Assembly: GCA_003243425.1 (NCBI GenBank)
Contig: QFQP01000024.1
Span: 1 to 64,000 of the forward strand
Length of the DNA stretch: 64,000 nt
Origin: Archangium gephyra
GTDB lineage: Bacteria; Myxococcota; Myxococcia; Myxococcales; Myxococcaceae
Reading direction: 5' to 3'
The position numbers and the translations under genes were made by a program. Positions 43,546-51,814 of the stretch are shown piece by piece (position 1 is the first letter of the stretch; each line of letters begins with the position of its first letter). Below the pieces are notes generated by a model that worked only from the letters and a program-made list of their open reading frames with translations, did no database searches and was not told the DNA's origin.

Positions 43546-44121
43546 TTACGCGAGGTTGCTGCCGAGCTGCATGACGCGCAGGGTGGCCTTCGACATGCGC
43601 GCGCGCCACCGCTTGTCGCTGCGGGGCACCAGCGCGCTCTGCATGAGCATCATCACCCCGAGCACGGCGACGTGCGCTTCGGTGTCGCCGGTGTTCTCGG
43701 CCTGTTGCTCCACCACGCCGCGCACCAGCCCCAGCCACGGCGCGCCTTCGGTGCGCAGCCAGGCCAGCACCTCGTCGGGCCGCTCGAGCAGCTCGAAGAC
43801 CAGAAACCGCGAGAGCCCGGGGTTGGCCTCGAAGCCCGCCAGCGCCACCTCGAGCAGCGCGCGGTAGCGGTCGTGAGAGCGGCTCACCAGCTCGGCGGCG
43901 GCGGCCGGCAGGGCATCGCGCAGCTGCACCGAAATGCGCTCGTACACGCTCTGGCGCAGCAGCGCCTTGGAGGGGAAGTGGTGCAGCAGCGCCTGCTTGC
44001 TCATGCCGGCGTGCTCGGCCACGGTCTGCACCGACGTCGCCTCGACGCCGTGCGCACCGAAGAGCGCCAGCGCAGCATCGACGATGCGTTCCCGGGGTGG
44101 TCTCGCGGCGCGACGTGCCAT
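43546..44121 (-). CDS. TetR-family transcriptional repressor
   Basis: A 191-residue regulator with the N-terminal TetR helix-turn-helix (ALALFGAHGVEATSVQTVAE then HAGMSKQALLHHFPSK) and a helical ligand domain. It lies between the amidohydrolase-like gene (8-base gap) and the P450 gene, all leftward, so it probably controls the P450 and perhaps the whole train. ATG 44121 is chosen as the start of the conserved N-terminus. Confidence 0.93.
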   Translation of the reverse strand: MARRAARPPRERIVDAALALFGAHGVEATSVQTVAEHAGMSKQALLHHFPSKALLRQSVYERISVQLRDALPAAAAELVSRSHDRYRALLEVALAGFEANPGLSRFLVFELLERPDEVLAWLRTEGAPWLGLVRGVVEQQAENTGDTEAHVAVLGVMMLMQSALVPRSDKRWRARMSKATLRVMQLGSNLA

Positions 44122-44129
44122 GGCGGTCT

Positions 44130-45035
44130 TCAGCCCTTGAACGCCGCGACGATGGCGTGGGCGATGGGCCCGACCATGTGCGCGACCTTCTGTTCGCTGA
44201 TGGGTGACACGCCGAACGGCACGAAGGGGTCGGCCACCAGCCCGCGATTCAATTCCACGCACACCACCTGCTGCGGGTACTGCACCGCGTAGAGCAGGCC
44301 GGTGGCGACGGGAGCGAGATTATAGGTCGCGTTCTCTTTGGCCTCGATGCCGGCCCTCGCGTACTCGAGCAGCAGCGAGTCGACCAGCTTCGGCGCCGTG
44401 CGGAACGAGCCGTCTTTGGTGGCGCTGATGAGGTCGACCGGCGGCCGTTCAGGCCACGTGGCGTAGACCTCGGGCACGTATGCGGCGTGCAGCGCCTTCA
44501 CGATGTCGGCGTCGACCTTCTCGATGCCCACGGAGCGCGGCGAATACGAGTGCAGCTGCACCGCCAGCCCGCTCTTCACCTTGCAGAGCTCGACGTACGC
44601 GGCGGCGACGGCCTGGTGGTAGCGGCGGTGCTGCTCGCGCAGCCACGCGAGGTCTTCCTTGTGGGTGATGTACGCGGGCACCGCGGCGGTGAGCCCGTCT
44701 TTCACCTTGCCCTCGGCGTCGCTCAGCTCGACCACGCGGTTGGGGTCGATGAAGGTGCGTGGAATCAGGCAGCGCGCGAACACCACGTTGATGCCCAGCG
44801 GCGCGAGCGTCTTGCCCAGCCACTGCGCGCCTTCCGGAGCGCCGATGTCGGTGTTCACGAAGAAGAAGTGCTCGAGCTCGTGCGGCAGCTCGCTCTTCAT
44901 CTTCGCGAACACGGCGTCGTAGTCGCGCTTGCGCGTCGCGCCGTGGGGAACGTCGACCAGCAGCCATTTCTGCGAGGGCGTCCCCGAGAGGAACTGCTCG
45001 AACTCGATGACGCCTTCGACGTTCTCGAAGCGCAT
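44130..45035 (-). CDS. N-formylglutamate amidohydrolase-like enzyme
   Basis: A 301-residue zinc hydrolase of the FGase family (PF05013 type): VDVPHGATRKRDYD with His31, VNTDIGAP with Asp63, IPRTFIDPNR with Asp97 and Asn/Arg, and LHSYSPRS with His162. Family members remove N-formyl or N-acyl groups from glutamate or related amides. Its ATG shares one base with the stop of the ATP-grasp gene upstream (TGATG), so ligase and hydrolase are translated together, suggesting joint metabolism of a glutamate-like or peptide product. Confidence 0.75.
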   Translation of the reverse strand: MRFENVEGVIEFEQFLSGTPSQKWLLVDVPHGATRKRDYDAVFAKMKSELPHELEHFFFVNTDIGAPEGAQWLGKTLAPLGINVVFARCLIPRTFIDPNRVVELSDAEGKVKDGLTAAVPAYITHKEDLAWLREQHRRYHQAVAAAYVELCKVKSGLAVQLHSYSPRSVGIEKVDADIVKALHAAYVPEVYATWPERPPVDLISATKDGSFRTAPKLVDSLLLEYARAGIEAKENATYNLAPVATGLLYAVQYPQQVVCVELNRGLVADPFVPFGVSPISEQKVAHMVGPIAHAIVAAFKG

Positions 45036-46246
45036 CACGCGTACTCGATGCGAATGGTCTCGATGATGGTCTTCACCGCCTGCTTGACCACTTCGGTGTC
45101 GGGGTGGCGAACGATGACGTAGCCCTCGCCTTCGTAGTGGTCGGTCTTGGGTTGACCGAGCTTCGGCAGCTTCGATTTCACGGCGAGCTCGCCCACCTTC
45201 GCGTTGGCCTCGCGCACGCCGGTCACGCGCTGCACGCGGCCGTGGCCCATGCCGCGCAGGTACGCGCAGCCCACCGCGTACTGCCGCTTGAACGGGCCGT
45301 CGAAGGCGTTGTCGACGATGGCGCGCGCCCACGCCCGGTACATGTCGGCGTCGTGCCCGAAGCCCATCATCTCGACGAAGTTGGCGCCCGGAGGACGCGC
45401 GGCGATCTCACCGATGGCCAGCGAGCCGTCGTCGCGACGGAACCACTCCATGTGCGTGAAGCCGGTCGAGAGGCCGAGCGCCTTGATGGCCTTGCGGCCG
45501 AGCTCCCGCGCGTCGTCGAGGTCGGGCGTCAGCGCGGCGGGCTGCACGCAGGCCCACTGCATCCACGGGTTCTCGATGACCTCCAGGGGGCCCGGGTAGT
45601 AGCGCGTGATGTTCTCGAAGAGCACCTTGCCCTTCACGGTGATGGTGTCGAAGCAGTACTCGCGGCCCTTGAGGAACTCTTCGGCGAGCGTGGGGTTCTG
45701 CGCGCTGGGGTGAATGGCCTGAATCACGCCCTGCAGCTCTTCGAGGTTCTTGATGCGCCAGGTGGCCTTGGTGCCGGCGCCCGCGGGCGGCTTGAGCACG
45801 ATGGGGAAGCCGACGTCTTTGACGAAGTGAATGGCGTCGGCCAGCGAGGTGATGAGCTTGTGGCGCGCGCACGGCAGACCGGCGGCGCGCAGCGCGTCTT
45901 TCATGCGTGACTTGTCGCGGAAGAGGTCGGCGGTCTTGGGGTCGGTGCCGGGAATCTTGAAGTGCTGCCGCGCCTCGGCGAGCGGCACCTGCAGCGGCTC
46001 GAGCACACCGACGATTTGATGAATGCCGCCGTAGCGCTTCTTCACCTTCTCGCAGGCTTCGATGATCTGCTTCGAGTCGAAGGCGTCGTCGACGCGCACG
46101 AAGTTGGCGAAGGGCTTCGCGCCCGCGCCGGTCGGCGGCTTCTGCACCAGGCCGATGAGCCGCACGGCCTTGAGCTCGGCGAAGGCCTTGGCGAAACGAA
46201 TCGAAGTTTCAGCGGGGTAGGGCACGACGAAGACGACGGTGCGCAT
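45035..46246 (-). CDS. ATP-grasp ligase, paralogue 2
   Basis: A 403-residue ATP-grasp enzyme. The N-terminus MRTVVFVVPYPAETSIRFA is followed by the ATP loop VLKPPAGAGTKATW, the LAEEFLKGREYCFDTIT segment and the metal strand HMEWFRRDDG...EIAARPPGANF. It shares these landmarks with paralogues at 24618 and 54346 but is more diverged. It heads the leftward train with FGase-like, TetR and P450 genes. A divergent membrane-protein gene starts 60 bases away. Confidence 0.85.
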   Translation of the reverse strand: MRTVVFVVPYPAETSIRFAKAFAELKAVRLIGLVQKPPTGAGAKPFANFVRVDDAFDSKQIIEACEKVKKRYGGIHQIVGVLEPLQVPLAEARQHFKIPGTDPKTADLFRDKSRMKDALRAAGLPCARHKLITSLADAIHFVKDVGFPIVLKPPAGAGTKATWRIKNLEELQGVIQAIHPSAQNPTLAEEFLKGREYCFDTITVKGKVLFENITRYYPGPLEVIENPWMQWACVQPAALTPDLDDARELGRKAIKALGLSTGFTHMEWFRRDDGSLAIGEIAARPPGANFVEMMGFGHDADMYRAWARAIVDNAFDGPFKRQYAVGCAYLRGMGHGRVQRVTGVREANAKVGELAVKSKLPKLGQPKTDHYEGEGYVIVRHPDTEVVKQAVKTIIETIRIEYA

Positions 46247-46306
46247 GGTGACGCGAACTATCGCGCTCACCGCGTTGTCAGGGGTGAACTTCGTGCGGGA
46301 TTCTTG

Positions 46307-47578
46307 ATGGAGATGCATGTGCGACGAGTCGGGTGGGTGGTGGTGTTCGCGGGGGTGGCGATGGCGGCGCTGGGCCTGGCGTCGCTCGGCGCGTGGTGGG
46401 ACCTGTCGCTGCGGCTTCACCAGAGCGATCTGCAGGTCGACTACGACCGGCTGCCAGACGAGGCGCTGCTTCACTCGTTGCGGCAATGGAGCCGTGGGTT
46501 CTCTGCCGAGCCGTTCGAACGCGAAGTCGAGATTCCCGACCTCGCGCTCGCCATCACGGTGCTGGTGACGCTCATCGGCTGGGCCGTCAGTGTGGTGTCG
46601 GTGCGGCACGGCCGCGTGGTGATGCAGACCGCGCTGGTCGTCGGGGTGATCATTGTCGCGCTGCACGTTCGCGACTGGATGACCTTCGGCTCCCCCGGCA
46701 TTCGATGTGGTCCAGCGCCGTTGCCTTCGACGCGCACCGACTTTGCCGACGTGCAGGTGCTCGGCGCCCAGTTGGGGGTGCTGAGCGGGTTCGTCTTCGT
46801 GTGGTCGATGCGCACGGTGACCTCACTGTTCGTTGCGACTTTCGGCGCGGTGATGCTCGCGGCGCCGCTGTTCTTCGAGGCCCAGGCAGCAACGGCGGTG
46901 ATCCTCGCCACTGCGGCCGCGGGCGCGACCTGGGCGGCGGTGTTTCAACGACGACTCCCGCTGTTCGCAGTCGTCACGTCGGTGTGCGCAGGCGGGCTCG
47001 GCGCGGCGATCATGGTCGTGATGCAACACGACGCGCGGCTCGTCGCCCGGTTGGGCGCTGCGCATGAGAGGAACCTCGAAGCGACCATGGTCAGCGACCG
47101 CTCCGGCAGGCGGGAGGGGCAGCGCGACACGCGGCTGACCACCGAGCGCTGCGAGCTCGCGCCGATGGCACCGCTGTTCTCAACGCACGATGGCGTGTCG
47201 TTCATGTTCGGTGACCACCCCTCGCCGGTGGACGACGAGCAGGTGTATTCGCAACTCGCGAAGATCGTCGCGCTCCGCGAGGAGTCCGGCCGCGATCCGC
47301 GTCTCACCATCAACATCGAAGCCGACAGCGCACTTCCGCTCGCGGACTTCTTCGCCGTGCTTCGCGGGTTCGAGCGCACCGACACGCTCGGCTACGTCAC
47401 GCTGGTGTTTCTGAAGTTCGACGAGGCCGACGTGTGGTCACGGCCTTCACGTCACGAACACACCTGCGGCCTGAAGGTGCTGATCAGCGATGAGGGCCTT
47501 CGTGAAGCGGACTTCCCGAGCTTCGAGGCGCTGTTCAACGCCGCGTCGCGCGGTGGGCTGAGGCTTCGCGTCGAATAG
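46307..47578 (+). CDS. membrane protein with C-terminal cytoplasmic domain
   Basis: A 423-residue protein with about six transmembrane helices in the first 245 residues (first helix VGWVVVFAGVAMAALGLASL) and a soluble C-terminal domain of about 175 residues, containing AKIVALREESGRDPRLTINI and ADFFAVLRGFERT, a periplasmic biopolymer-transport (ExbD)-like pattern by eye. No family assigned. ATG 46307 is used; a second ATG at 46313 is possible. Divergent from the ATP-grasp train. Confidence 0.72.
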   Translation: MEMHVRRVGWVVVFAGVAMAALGLASLGAWWDLSLRLHQSDLQVDYDRLPDEALLHSLRQWSRGFSAEPFEREVEIPDLALAITVLVTLIGWAVSVVSVRHGRVVMQTALVVGVIIVALHVRDWMTFGSPGIRCGPAPLPSTRTDFADVQVLGAQLGVLSGFVFVWSMRTVTSLFVATFGAVMLAAPLFFEAQAATAVILATAAAGATWAAVFQRRLPLFAVVTSVCAGGLGAAIMVVMQHDARLVARLGAAHERNLEATMVSDRSGRREGQRDTRLTTERCELAPMAPLFSTHDGVSFMFGDHPSPVDDEQVYSQLAKIVALREESGRDPRLTINIEADSALPLADFFAVLRGFERTDTLGYVTLVFLKFDEADVWSRPSRHEHTCGLKVLISDEGLREADFPSFEALFNAASRGGLRLRVE

Positions 47579-47639
47579 GGCTCCTCATGGAGGCGGCGGC
47601 GGACGATCTCGGCCGTGCTCGTCGCCGGCTGGCCCCTCA

Positions 47640-47784
47640 GCGCGCGGCGAGGGCGTTCTGGTGGTTGAAATTGACCACTTTCGCTCTATTTCTGACCACA
47701 AGTTGCGCCGAACTCGCCACGAAGTCGCGGGGCCAGCCGGCGACGAGCTCGAGCCTGGAACCTCGATTCACCGCCCGCCATTGA
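47640..47784 (+). pseudogene. possible GGDEF-domain remnant
   Basis: The frame reading VLVVEIDHFRSISD resembles the first strand of GGDEF diguanylate cyclase domains (LDIDHFKxIND), and AGDEL follows about 20 residues later, close to a GGDEF-like signature. This piece has no plausible start and lower GC than its neighbours. It sits between the membrane-protein gene and a TetR gene. The match is short, so it could be chance. Confidence 0.25.
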
Positions 47785-47787
47785 GGC

Positions 47788-48342
47788 TCACCGCTTCACA
47801 TACGCCTCAATCGATCGCTTCAACGCCGGAGCCGCGAAGCCCGCAGTCTTCTTCGGCGCGAACGAACCCAACACCAACGACCCGATGACGAACGCGAGCA
47901 CTGCTCCCGAGTCCTTCTCGGACAACTTCCCTCCCGAGCGGTAGCCGATCGCGTCGATCTCCAATTCGACCAACCGCCGAACGCGCGCGAACAACGTCGG
48001 CGACCGCACGGCTTCCGCGAACACGCTCACCCAGCACTTCGCGGCGATGACATCAGCGCTCCGCGACAGACCGACGGCGCCTTCCACATACGCCGCCAAC
48101 CGGTCTTCCCCCGGCTCACTGGCGCGAACGCGTTCACGAAAGCGCTGCACCAGGTCGTCGAGCAGCACCGACAACAGCTCGTCCTTGTCCTTGAAGTAGT
48201 GGTGCACCATTCCCGGAGCCACGCCCGCTTCGAGCGCCACCGCCGCAATCGTGGCCCCCTCGTAGCCATGTCGCGCCAGCACCTGCGCGAAAGCACTCAC
48301 GAATTCCCTGCGGCGTTGCTCCTTCAAGCTCGGTCGGCCCAT
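47788..48342 (-). CDS. TetR-family regulator
   Basis: A 184-residue TetR protein (BetI-like by general pattern) with helix-turn-helix AFAQVLARHGYEGATIAAVA, then LEAGVAPGMVHHYFKDKDEL, and a helical C-terminus. It diverges from the HD-domain gene, and the 42-base gap holds a perfect palindrome beginning 3 bases from its start codon, consistent with control of both genes. Confidence 0.93.
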   Translation of the reverse strand: MGRPSLKEQRRREFVSAFAQVLARHGYEGATIAAVALEAGVAPGMVHHYFKDKDELLSVLLDDLVQRFRERVRASEPGEDRLAAYVEGAVGLSRSADVIAAKCWVSVFAEAVRSPTLFARVRRLVELEIDAIGYRSGGKLSEKDSGAVLAFVIGSLVLGSFAPKKTAGFAAPALKRSIEAYVKR

Positions 48343-48344
48343 AG

Positions 48345-48362
48345 ATTGGTTGTGTAACCAAT
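48345..48362. promoter_or_regulatory. perfect palindromic operator between TetR and HD genes
   Basis: ATTGGTT-GTGT-AACCAAT, two 7-base arms, in the divergent 42-base gap. Size and symmetry fit a TetR-family binding site; binding would repress the TetR gene and possibly the HD-domain gene, whose start is 22 bases away. Confidence 0.65.
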
Positions 48363-48384
48363 TTACGGCTCGCAGGTTGGACTC

Positions 48385-49332
48385 ATGGAGACACTCCACT
48401 TCGACGACGTGGGCTTCGGTACCGCAGCGAACAAGATCAGTTGGCGTCAGGTGCAGACCATCGGCATCCGCACCACCGACGAAGGACCGTTCGTCGAAGA
48501 CGTGTTCTGGATGTTCGTGCTCGACGACGGCGTCATCGAGCTCCCCGGCGGCGCCATCACCTCGGACCACCTCACGGGCATGCAGACCCACCTTCCCGGC
48601 TTCGACAACGAGGCGGTGATTCGTTCGATGGGCTCGACGGAACACCGCTACTTCCGGGTGTGGCATCGCGATGCAGCGAAGCTCGTGTGGAAGTCGGAAG
48701 AGCGTCGCGACGACTTCGTCAAGTTGATCAGCCGGCTCGGTGGTGACCCGACGCTGGCTGCCGACACCTTCGCGCGACTCGAAGCTGCGTGGAGCGAGCC
48801 GCATCGGCGCTACCACGACCGCCGACATCTCGCCGAATGCCTGCTGCGACTGAACGAGCTGCAGGGGAACGACACCATCGCGCTCGCACTCTGGTTTCAC
48901 GACGCGGTCTACGTACCCGGCGCGAAAGACAACGAAGCGAGAAGCGTGGAGCTGCTGATCAACGAGGCGACGCGGCTCGGCATCGACGCCACACGTGCCG
49001 CTGCGCTCGTACGCGCCACTGCGCATCACGACGCGCCGGCGCGGGGTGACGCGGCTCTCATGCTCGACATCGACCTCTCGATTCTCGCCGCCGACCCGAT
49101 GCGCTTCCTCGAGTACGACCACGAAATCGAAGAGGAACACGCGGACGTGCCGCACACCGTGTTCATCGTGAAACGCGGCCGCTTCCTCGCCTCACAGCTC
49201 GCGCGCCCGCGCATGTTCAACACCGACGCTGCGCACGAACGTTTCGAACGCCGGGCCCGTGCACAAATCGAAGGGCTGCTCGCGAGCCCGCGGTACCGGA
49301 GCTACCGGTTCTTCAAGTGGCTGCCGTGCTGA
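48385..49332 (+). CDS. HD-superfamily phosphohydrolase with unknown N-terminal domain
   Basis: A 315-residue protein. The C-terminal half is a predicted metal-dependent HD hydrolase: EPHRRYHDRRHLAECL (His144, His148), LALWFHDAVY (His172, Asp173), ATAHHDAP (His214, His215) and LDIDLSIL (Asp228, Asp230). Stand-alone relatives are about 200 residues long, so the first 115 residues (with ISWRQVQTIGIRTTDEGPF and WMFVLDDGVIELPGGAI) are an added domain of unknown role. Control by the divergent TetR gene is likely. Confidence 0.9.
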   Translation: METLHFDDVGFGTAANKISWRQVQTIGIRTTDEGPFVEDVFWMFVLDDGVIELPGGAITSDHLTGMQTHLPGFDNEAVIRSMGSTEHRYFRVWHRDAAKLVWKSEERRDDFVKLISRLGGDPTLAADTFARLEAAWSEPHRRYHDRRHLAECLLRLNELQGNDTIALALWFHDAVYVPGAKDNEARSVELLINEATRLGIDATRAAALVRATAHHDAPARGDAALMLDIDLSILAADPMRFLEYDHEIEEEHADVPHTVFIVKRGRFLASQLARPRMFNTDAAHERFERRARAQIEGLLASPRYRSYRFFKWLPC

Positions 49333-49334
49333 GC

Positions 49335-49625
49335 ACCGCGAAGATGGGCCTGGCCCACTCGGGAAATGACTCTGAGCCGCGGAGCCAGCCGGACGATGTT
49401 CCGAAGGCTCGACGTGTAGCGCGCGAATCTTCTGCTCTGGGATGTGGTGCCCGCCTGCACGCTCGCGCTCTTGTTCCACGCGAGACCGTTGGCCTGGCCG
49501 AGCGTCGTTCCATCGGGGTTGAAGTACTCGGCGCCACGTTGACGGAGATGAGCGCCGACCACGCTGCTCTTCCCCGCTCCGTTGACGCCAGCGATGACCG
49601 TGATTCGTGGCGCGTAATCAGCCAC
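49335..49625 (-). pseudogene. zeta-toxin-type kinase, broken
   Basis: The start reads ITVIAGVNGAGKSSVVGAHL with the P-loop GVNGAGKSS, typical of zeta toxins (UDP-GlcNAc kinases), then EYFNPDGTTLGQANGLAWN. The central catalytic part is missing. C-terminal family sequence appears in two frames: GGHHIPEQKIRA in one and RYTSSLRNIVRLAPRLR in the other. An internal deletion plus a frameshift leave a fragment too short to be active. It overlaps the end of its upstream partner gene by 8 bases. Confidence 0.7.
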
Positions 49626-49935
49626 GCGGCTTCTTCACTGCAGCGAGAGCTGAAGCTCCGAACATCTCCGCTGGGTCGGTGAAGAGCGCATCTGACGCGG
49701 CGCGGGCATCGGGTGTTCTCATGCGCGCCACGAGTTCATCGAAGTGCTTCGTGAGGCGCGGCAGGTTCGGCCTTGCTTCTTCGCGCGCCACGCTTCTCCG
49801 ATTGGACATCGAAACGGCCCGCTCGAGCTCAATCGACGACGCCGACATGAGCGAGAACCCAACGGCTCCACGCTCTTTGCGAATCCCCACGGCTGACGTG
49901 TGCACCTGCACAACCGTGTGAATCGTGTTGCACAC
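49618..49935 (-). CDS. partner protein of the zeta toxin, possible antitoxin
   Basis: A protein of up to 105 residues with MSNRRSVAREEARPNLPRL and a helical end (DELVARMRTPDARAASDALF). Start uncertain: GTG at 49935 (105 residues), ATG 49848 (76) or ATG 49809 (63). It overlaps the zeta toxin ATG, as antitoxin genes often do, and remains intact while the toxin is broken. No antitoxin family was recognised, so the role comes from position. Confidence 0.6.
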   Translation of the reverse strand: MCNTIHTVVQVHTSAVGIRKERGAVGFSLMSASSIELERAVSMSNRRSVAREEARPNLPRLTKHFDELVARMRTPDARAASDALFTDPAEMFGASALAAVKKPRG

Positions 49936-50008
49936 TCCAACACTGGAAATCTCAGTAATCGCAAGCGCTTAGGCGTTGGTCGAGCGGCTGCAATCTCACT
50001 CGCTCACC

Positions 50009-50908
50009 ATGAAGACACGCATCGCCGCTGCCGCCGTTCTCGTCGCCACTGTCGCCTCTGCGCAGGTCGCCGTCACCACCGCCGAAGCCATCAACGTCGA
50101 GCCCAACCAGGCGCGCGCCTTCACCGCCGTCTGCGCGGCCGCGTACAGCCAGGCCTCGGGTCAACCGGTCACCACGCCGGCCGTTGATCAGCCCGTCGCC
50201 GGTGAGCGCGTCGAGCTTCAGCTCATCGGGCTCGATGGCACGCGCAGCCGCCGCATCGTGGTGCGCGCGCAGAAGAAGAACGCCGACAACTCCATCGCGT
50301 ACGAAGCGACGCTCGACGCGCTGTCGATGGAAGACGCGCCGGTGGTCTGTCAGCGCCTCGCGACGTCGCTGGTGAATCGTCAGCCCGTCGCCGACACGCA
50401 GGACCTGAACACCGTCACCGCGCTCGAAGCGAAGGCGCGCCGTCGCCGCACCGGCACCGTGAAGTCGTTCGGCTTCAAGACCGGCTTCACCGGCGCCGTC
50501 GCCAGCAACGCGGAGCTCTCGCCCATGGGCACCATCGCGTTCGACGCGCGCATCGAAGGAGATCATTTCTTCACGCAGCTCGGCGTCGGCGCGTTGATCC
50601 CCGCGCCGCTGTCGACCACCGCCACCAACTACGGCGGCGTCTTGCTCGACATGGGCGGCGGCTACTACTTCACCAACACCGACTTCGCGCCCTACGTCGC
50701 GCTCGGGGTGCAGCCGCGCATCATCTTCGGTGGCTCCATCATCAACTTCGTGCCGTACGCGCAGGTGGGCTTCACGTCGTCGCGCAAGGCGGGCGTGCGC
50801 TTCAACGTCGACGGTCGCGTCGGTCAGAACCTGCTGCCGGTGGCAGGTCAGGACGCGCTGGCCGTGCGCCCCACGGAGTTCTCGCTGAACGTCGGCGTCG
50901 GCTTCTGA
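50009..50908 (+). CDS. outer-membrane protein, barrel-like
   Basis: A 299-residue protein with a clear signal peptide (about 1-21, ending ATVASAQ). The first 140 mature residues are soluble-looking with several cysteines, followed by barrel-like strands (FGFKTGFTGAVASNAELSPM, YYFTNTDFAPYVALGV) ending in FSLNVGVGF with a terminal Phe, the outer-membrane assembly signal. Function unknown. A 30-base gap separates it from the next gene. Confidence 0.78.
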   Translation: MKTRIAAAAVLVATVASAQVAVTTAEAINVEPNQARAFTAVCAAAYSQASGQPVTTPAVDQPVAGERVELQLIGLDGTRSRRIVVRAQKKNADNSIAYEATLDALSMEDAPVVCQRLATSLVNRQPVADTQDLNTVTALEAKARRRRTGTVKSFGFKTGFTGAVASNAELSPMGTIAFDARIEGDHFFTQLGVGALIPAPLSTTATNYGGVLLDMGGGYYFTNTDFAPYVALGVQPRIIFGGSIINFVPYAQVGFTSSRKAGVRFNVDGRVGQNLLPVAGQDALAVRPTEFSLNVGVGF

Positions 50909-50938
50909 AAAGCGCGTCGGTGCGGTACTTCGGCCGCC

Positions 50939-51796
50939 ATGCGGATGCGCGTGGCGGCCGTGGTGTTCCTGCTCGCAGGGCTGATCATCGCCGCGCTCGT
51001 CTCCTCGTATCTCCTCGAGCGCGTCGAGACCCCGCGCGCGGTCCCCGAGCCGCCCGTCGCCCTCGTCACGCCTGCACCACCGCCGCGAATCGAAGCACCG
51101 CAGCGCACCGCTGCGACTCCCGACGCCGCCGTGGCGATGATCAGCGACGCCGGCCGCACACCCGCGAAGGAATTTCCCTCGGCAGACCCGGTGAACGTTC
51201 CGTTCTACGTGGGCCCGGGCCAGGCGAGTCTGCAGTCGGCGTGTCAGGACGCGGTCGAGCGCTGCGCGCTGAAGTTCCCGCCGTGGTTCGCCTCGACGCT
51301 CACGACCGAACTCGAGCTCGAACGCCGTGGAGCAGGCAGTCGCATCGCCCGCGCGCACCCGCAGAAGAACGGACCGCCCGCCTTCCTCCAGTGCGTCGCC
51401 GAGACGTTGACCGACGCGGATCTCCCTTCGGTTCCGCTCGAGAATGATCAACTCATGGTGCGCTGCGCGCCGCGCACGTCGAAGACGAAGACCCTGTTTC
51501 CTTCGAGCGCGAAGTTCCGTGACGAGCTCGAGCGCTGCCTGCCGAAGTTCCCCGAAGGCGAGGCGACGGTGAAGTTCTCCATCGTCAACGACGACGGGGT
51601 GATCAAGACCAGCGCCTTCACGTTCAGCGGCCTCGATGATCTCGACGCCTATGCGCGCAAGTGTCTCGAGCTCGGGCTCGAAACCAGGGTCGTCGCGTCG
51701 CCGGGCGAGCTCCCCGACGCGCTGCCGAACGTGACGCTCTCCGTCTCTGACGGTGGCAAGAAGACGTCGAACTCGTTCTCGTTCCGGCCGCGCTGA
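50939..51796 (+). CDS. anchored periplasmic protein of unknown function
   Basis: A 285-residue protein with one N-terminal membrane helix (about 4-25), a Pro/Ala-rich linker (30-80) and a globular domain with several cysteines (SACQDAVERCAL, LERCLPKFP, YARKCLELG). No known family recognised. It is co-directional with the barrel-like gene and may be cotranscribed with it. Confidence 0.7.
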   Translation: MRMRVAAVVFLLAGLIIAALVSSYLLERVETPRAVPEPPVALVTPAPPPRIEAPQRTAATPDAAVAMISDAGRTPAKEFPSADPVNVPFYVGPGQASLQSACQDAVERCALKFPPWFASTLTTELELERRGAGSRIARAHPQKNGPPAFLQCVAETLTDADLPSVPLENDQLMVRCAPRTSKTKTLFPSSAKFRDELERCLPKFPEGEATVKFSIVNDDGVIKTSAFTFSGLDDLDAYARKCLELGLETRVVASPGELPDALPNVTLSVSDGGKKTSNSFSFRPR

Positions 51797-51814
51797 GTCA
51801 TTAGAAGCGCGCGC

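Noticed and set aside
42137..46246. Large secondary-metabolite cluster.
   Set aside because: No PKS, NRPS, terpene cyclase or RiPP core genes; only a four-gene train, so it is reported as a hypothesis only.
47587..47784. A 65-codon plus-strand protein gene between the membrane protein and TetR genes.
   Set aside because: The more protein-like signal here is in a different frame (GGDEF-like) and neither has a good start.
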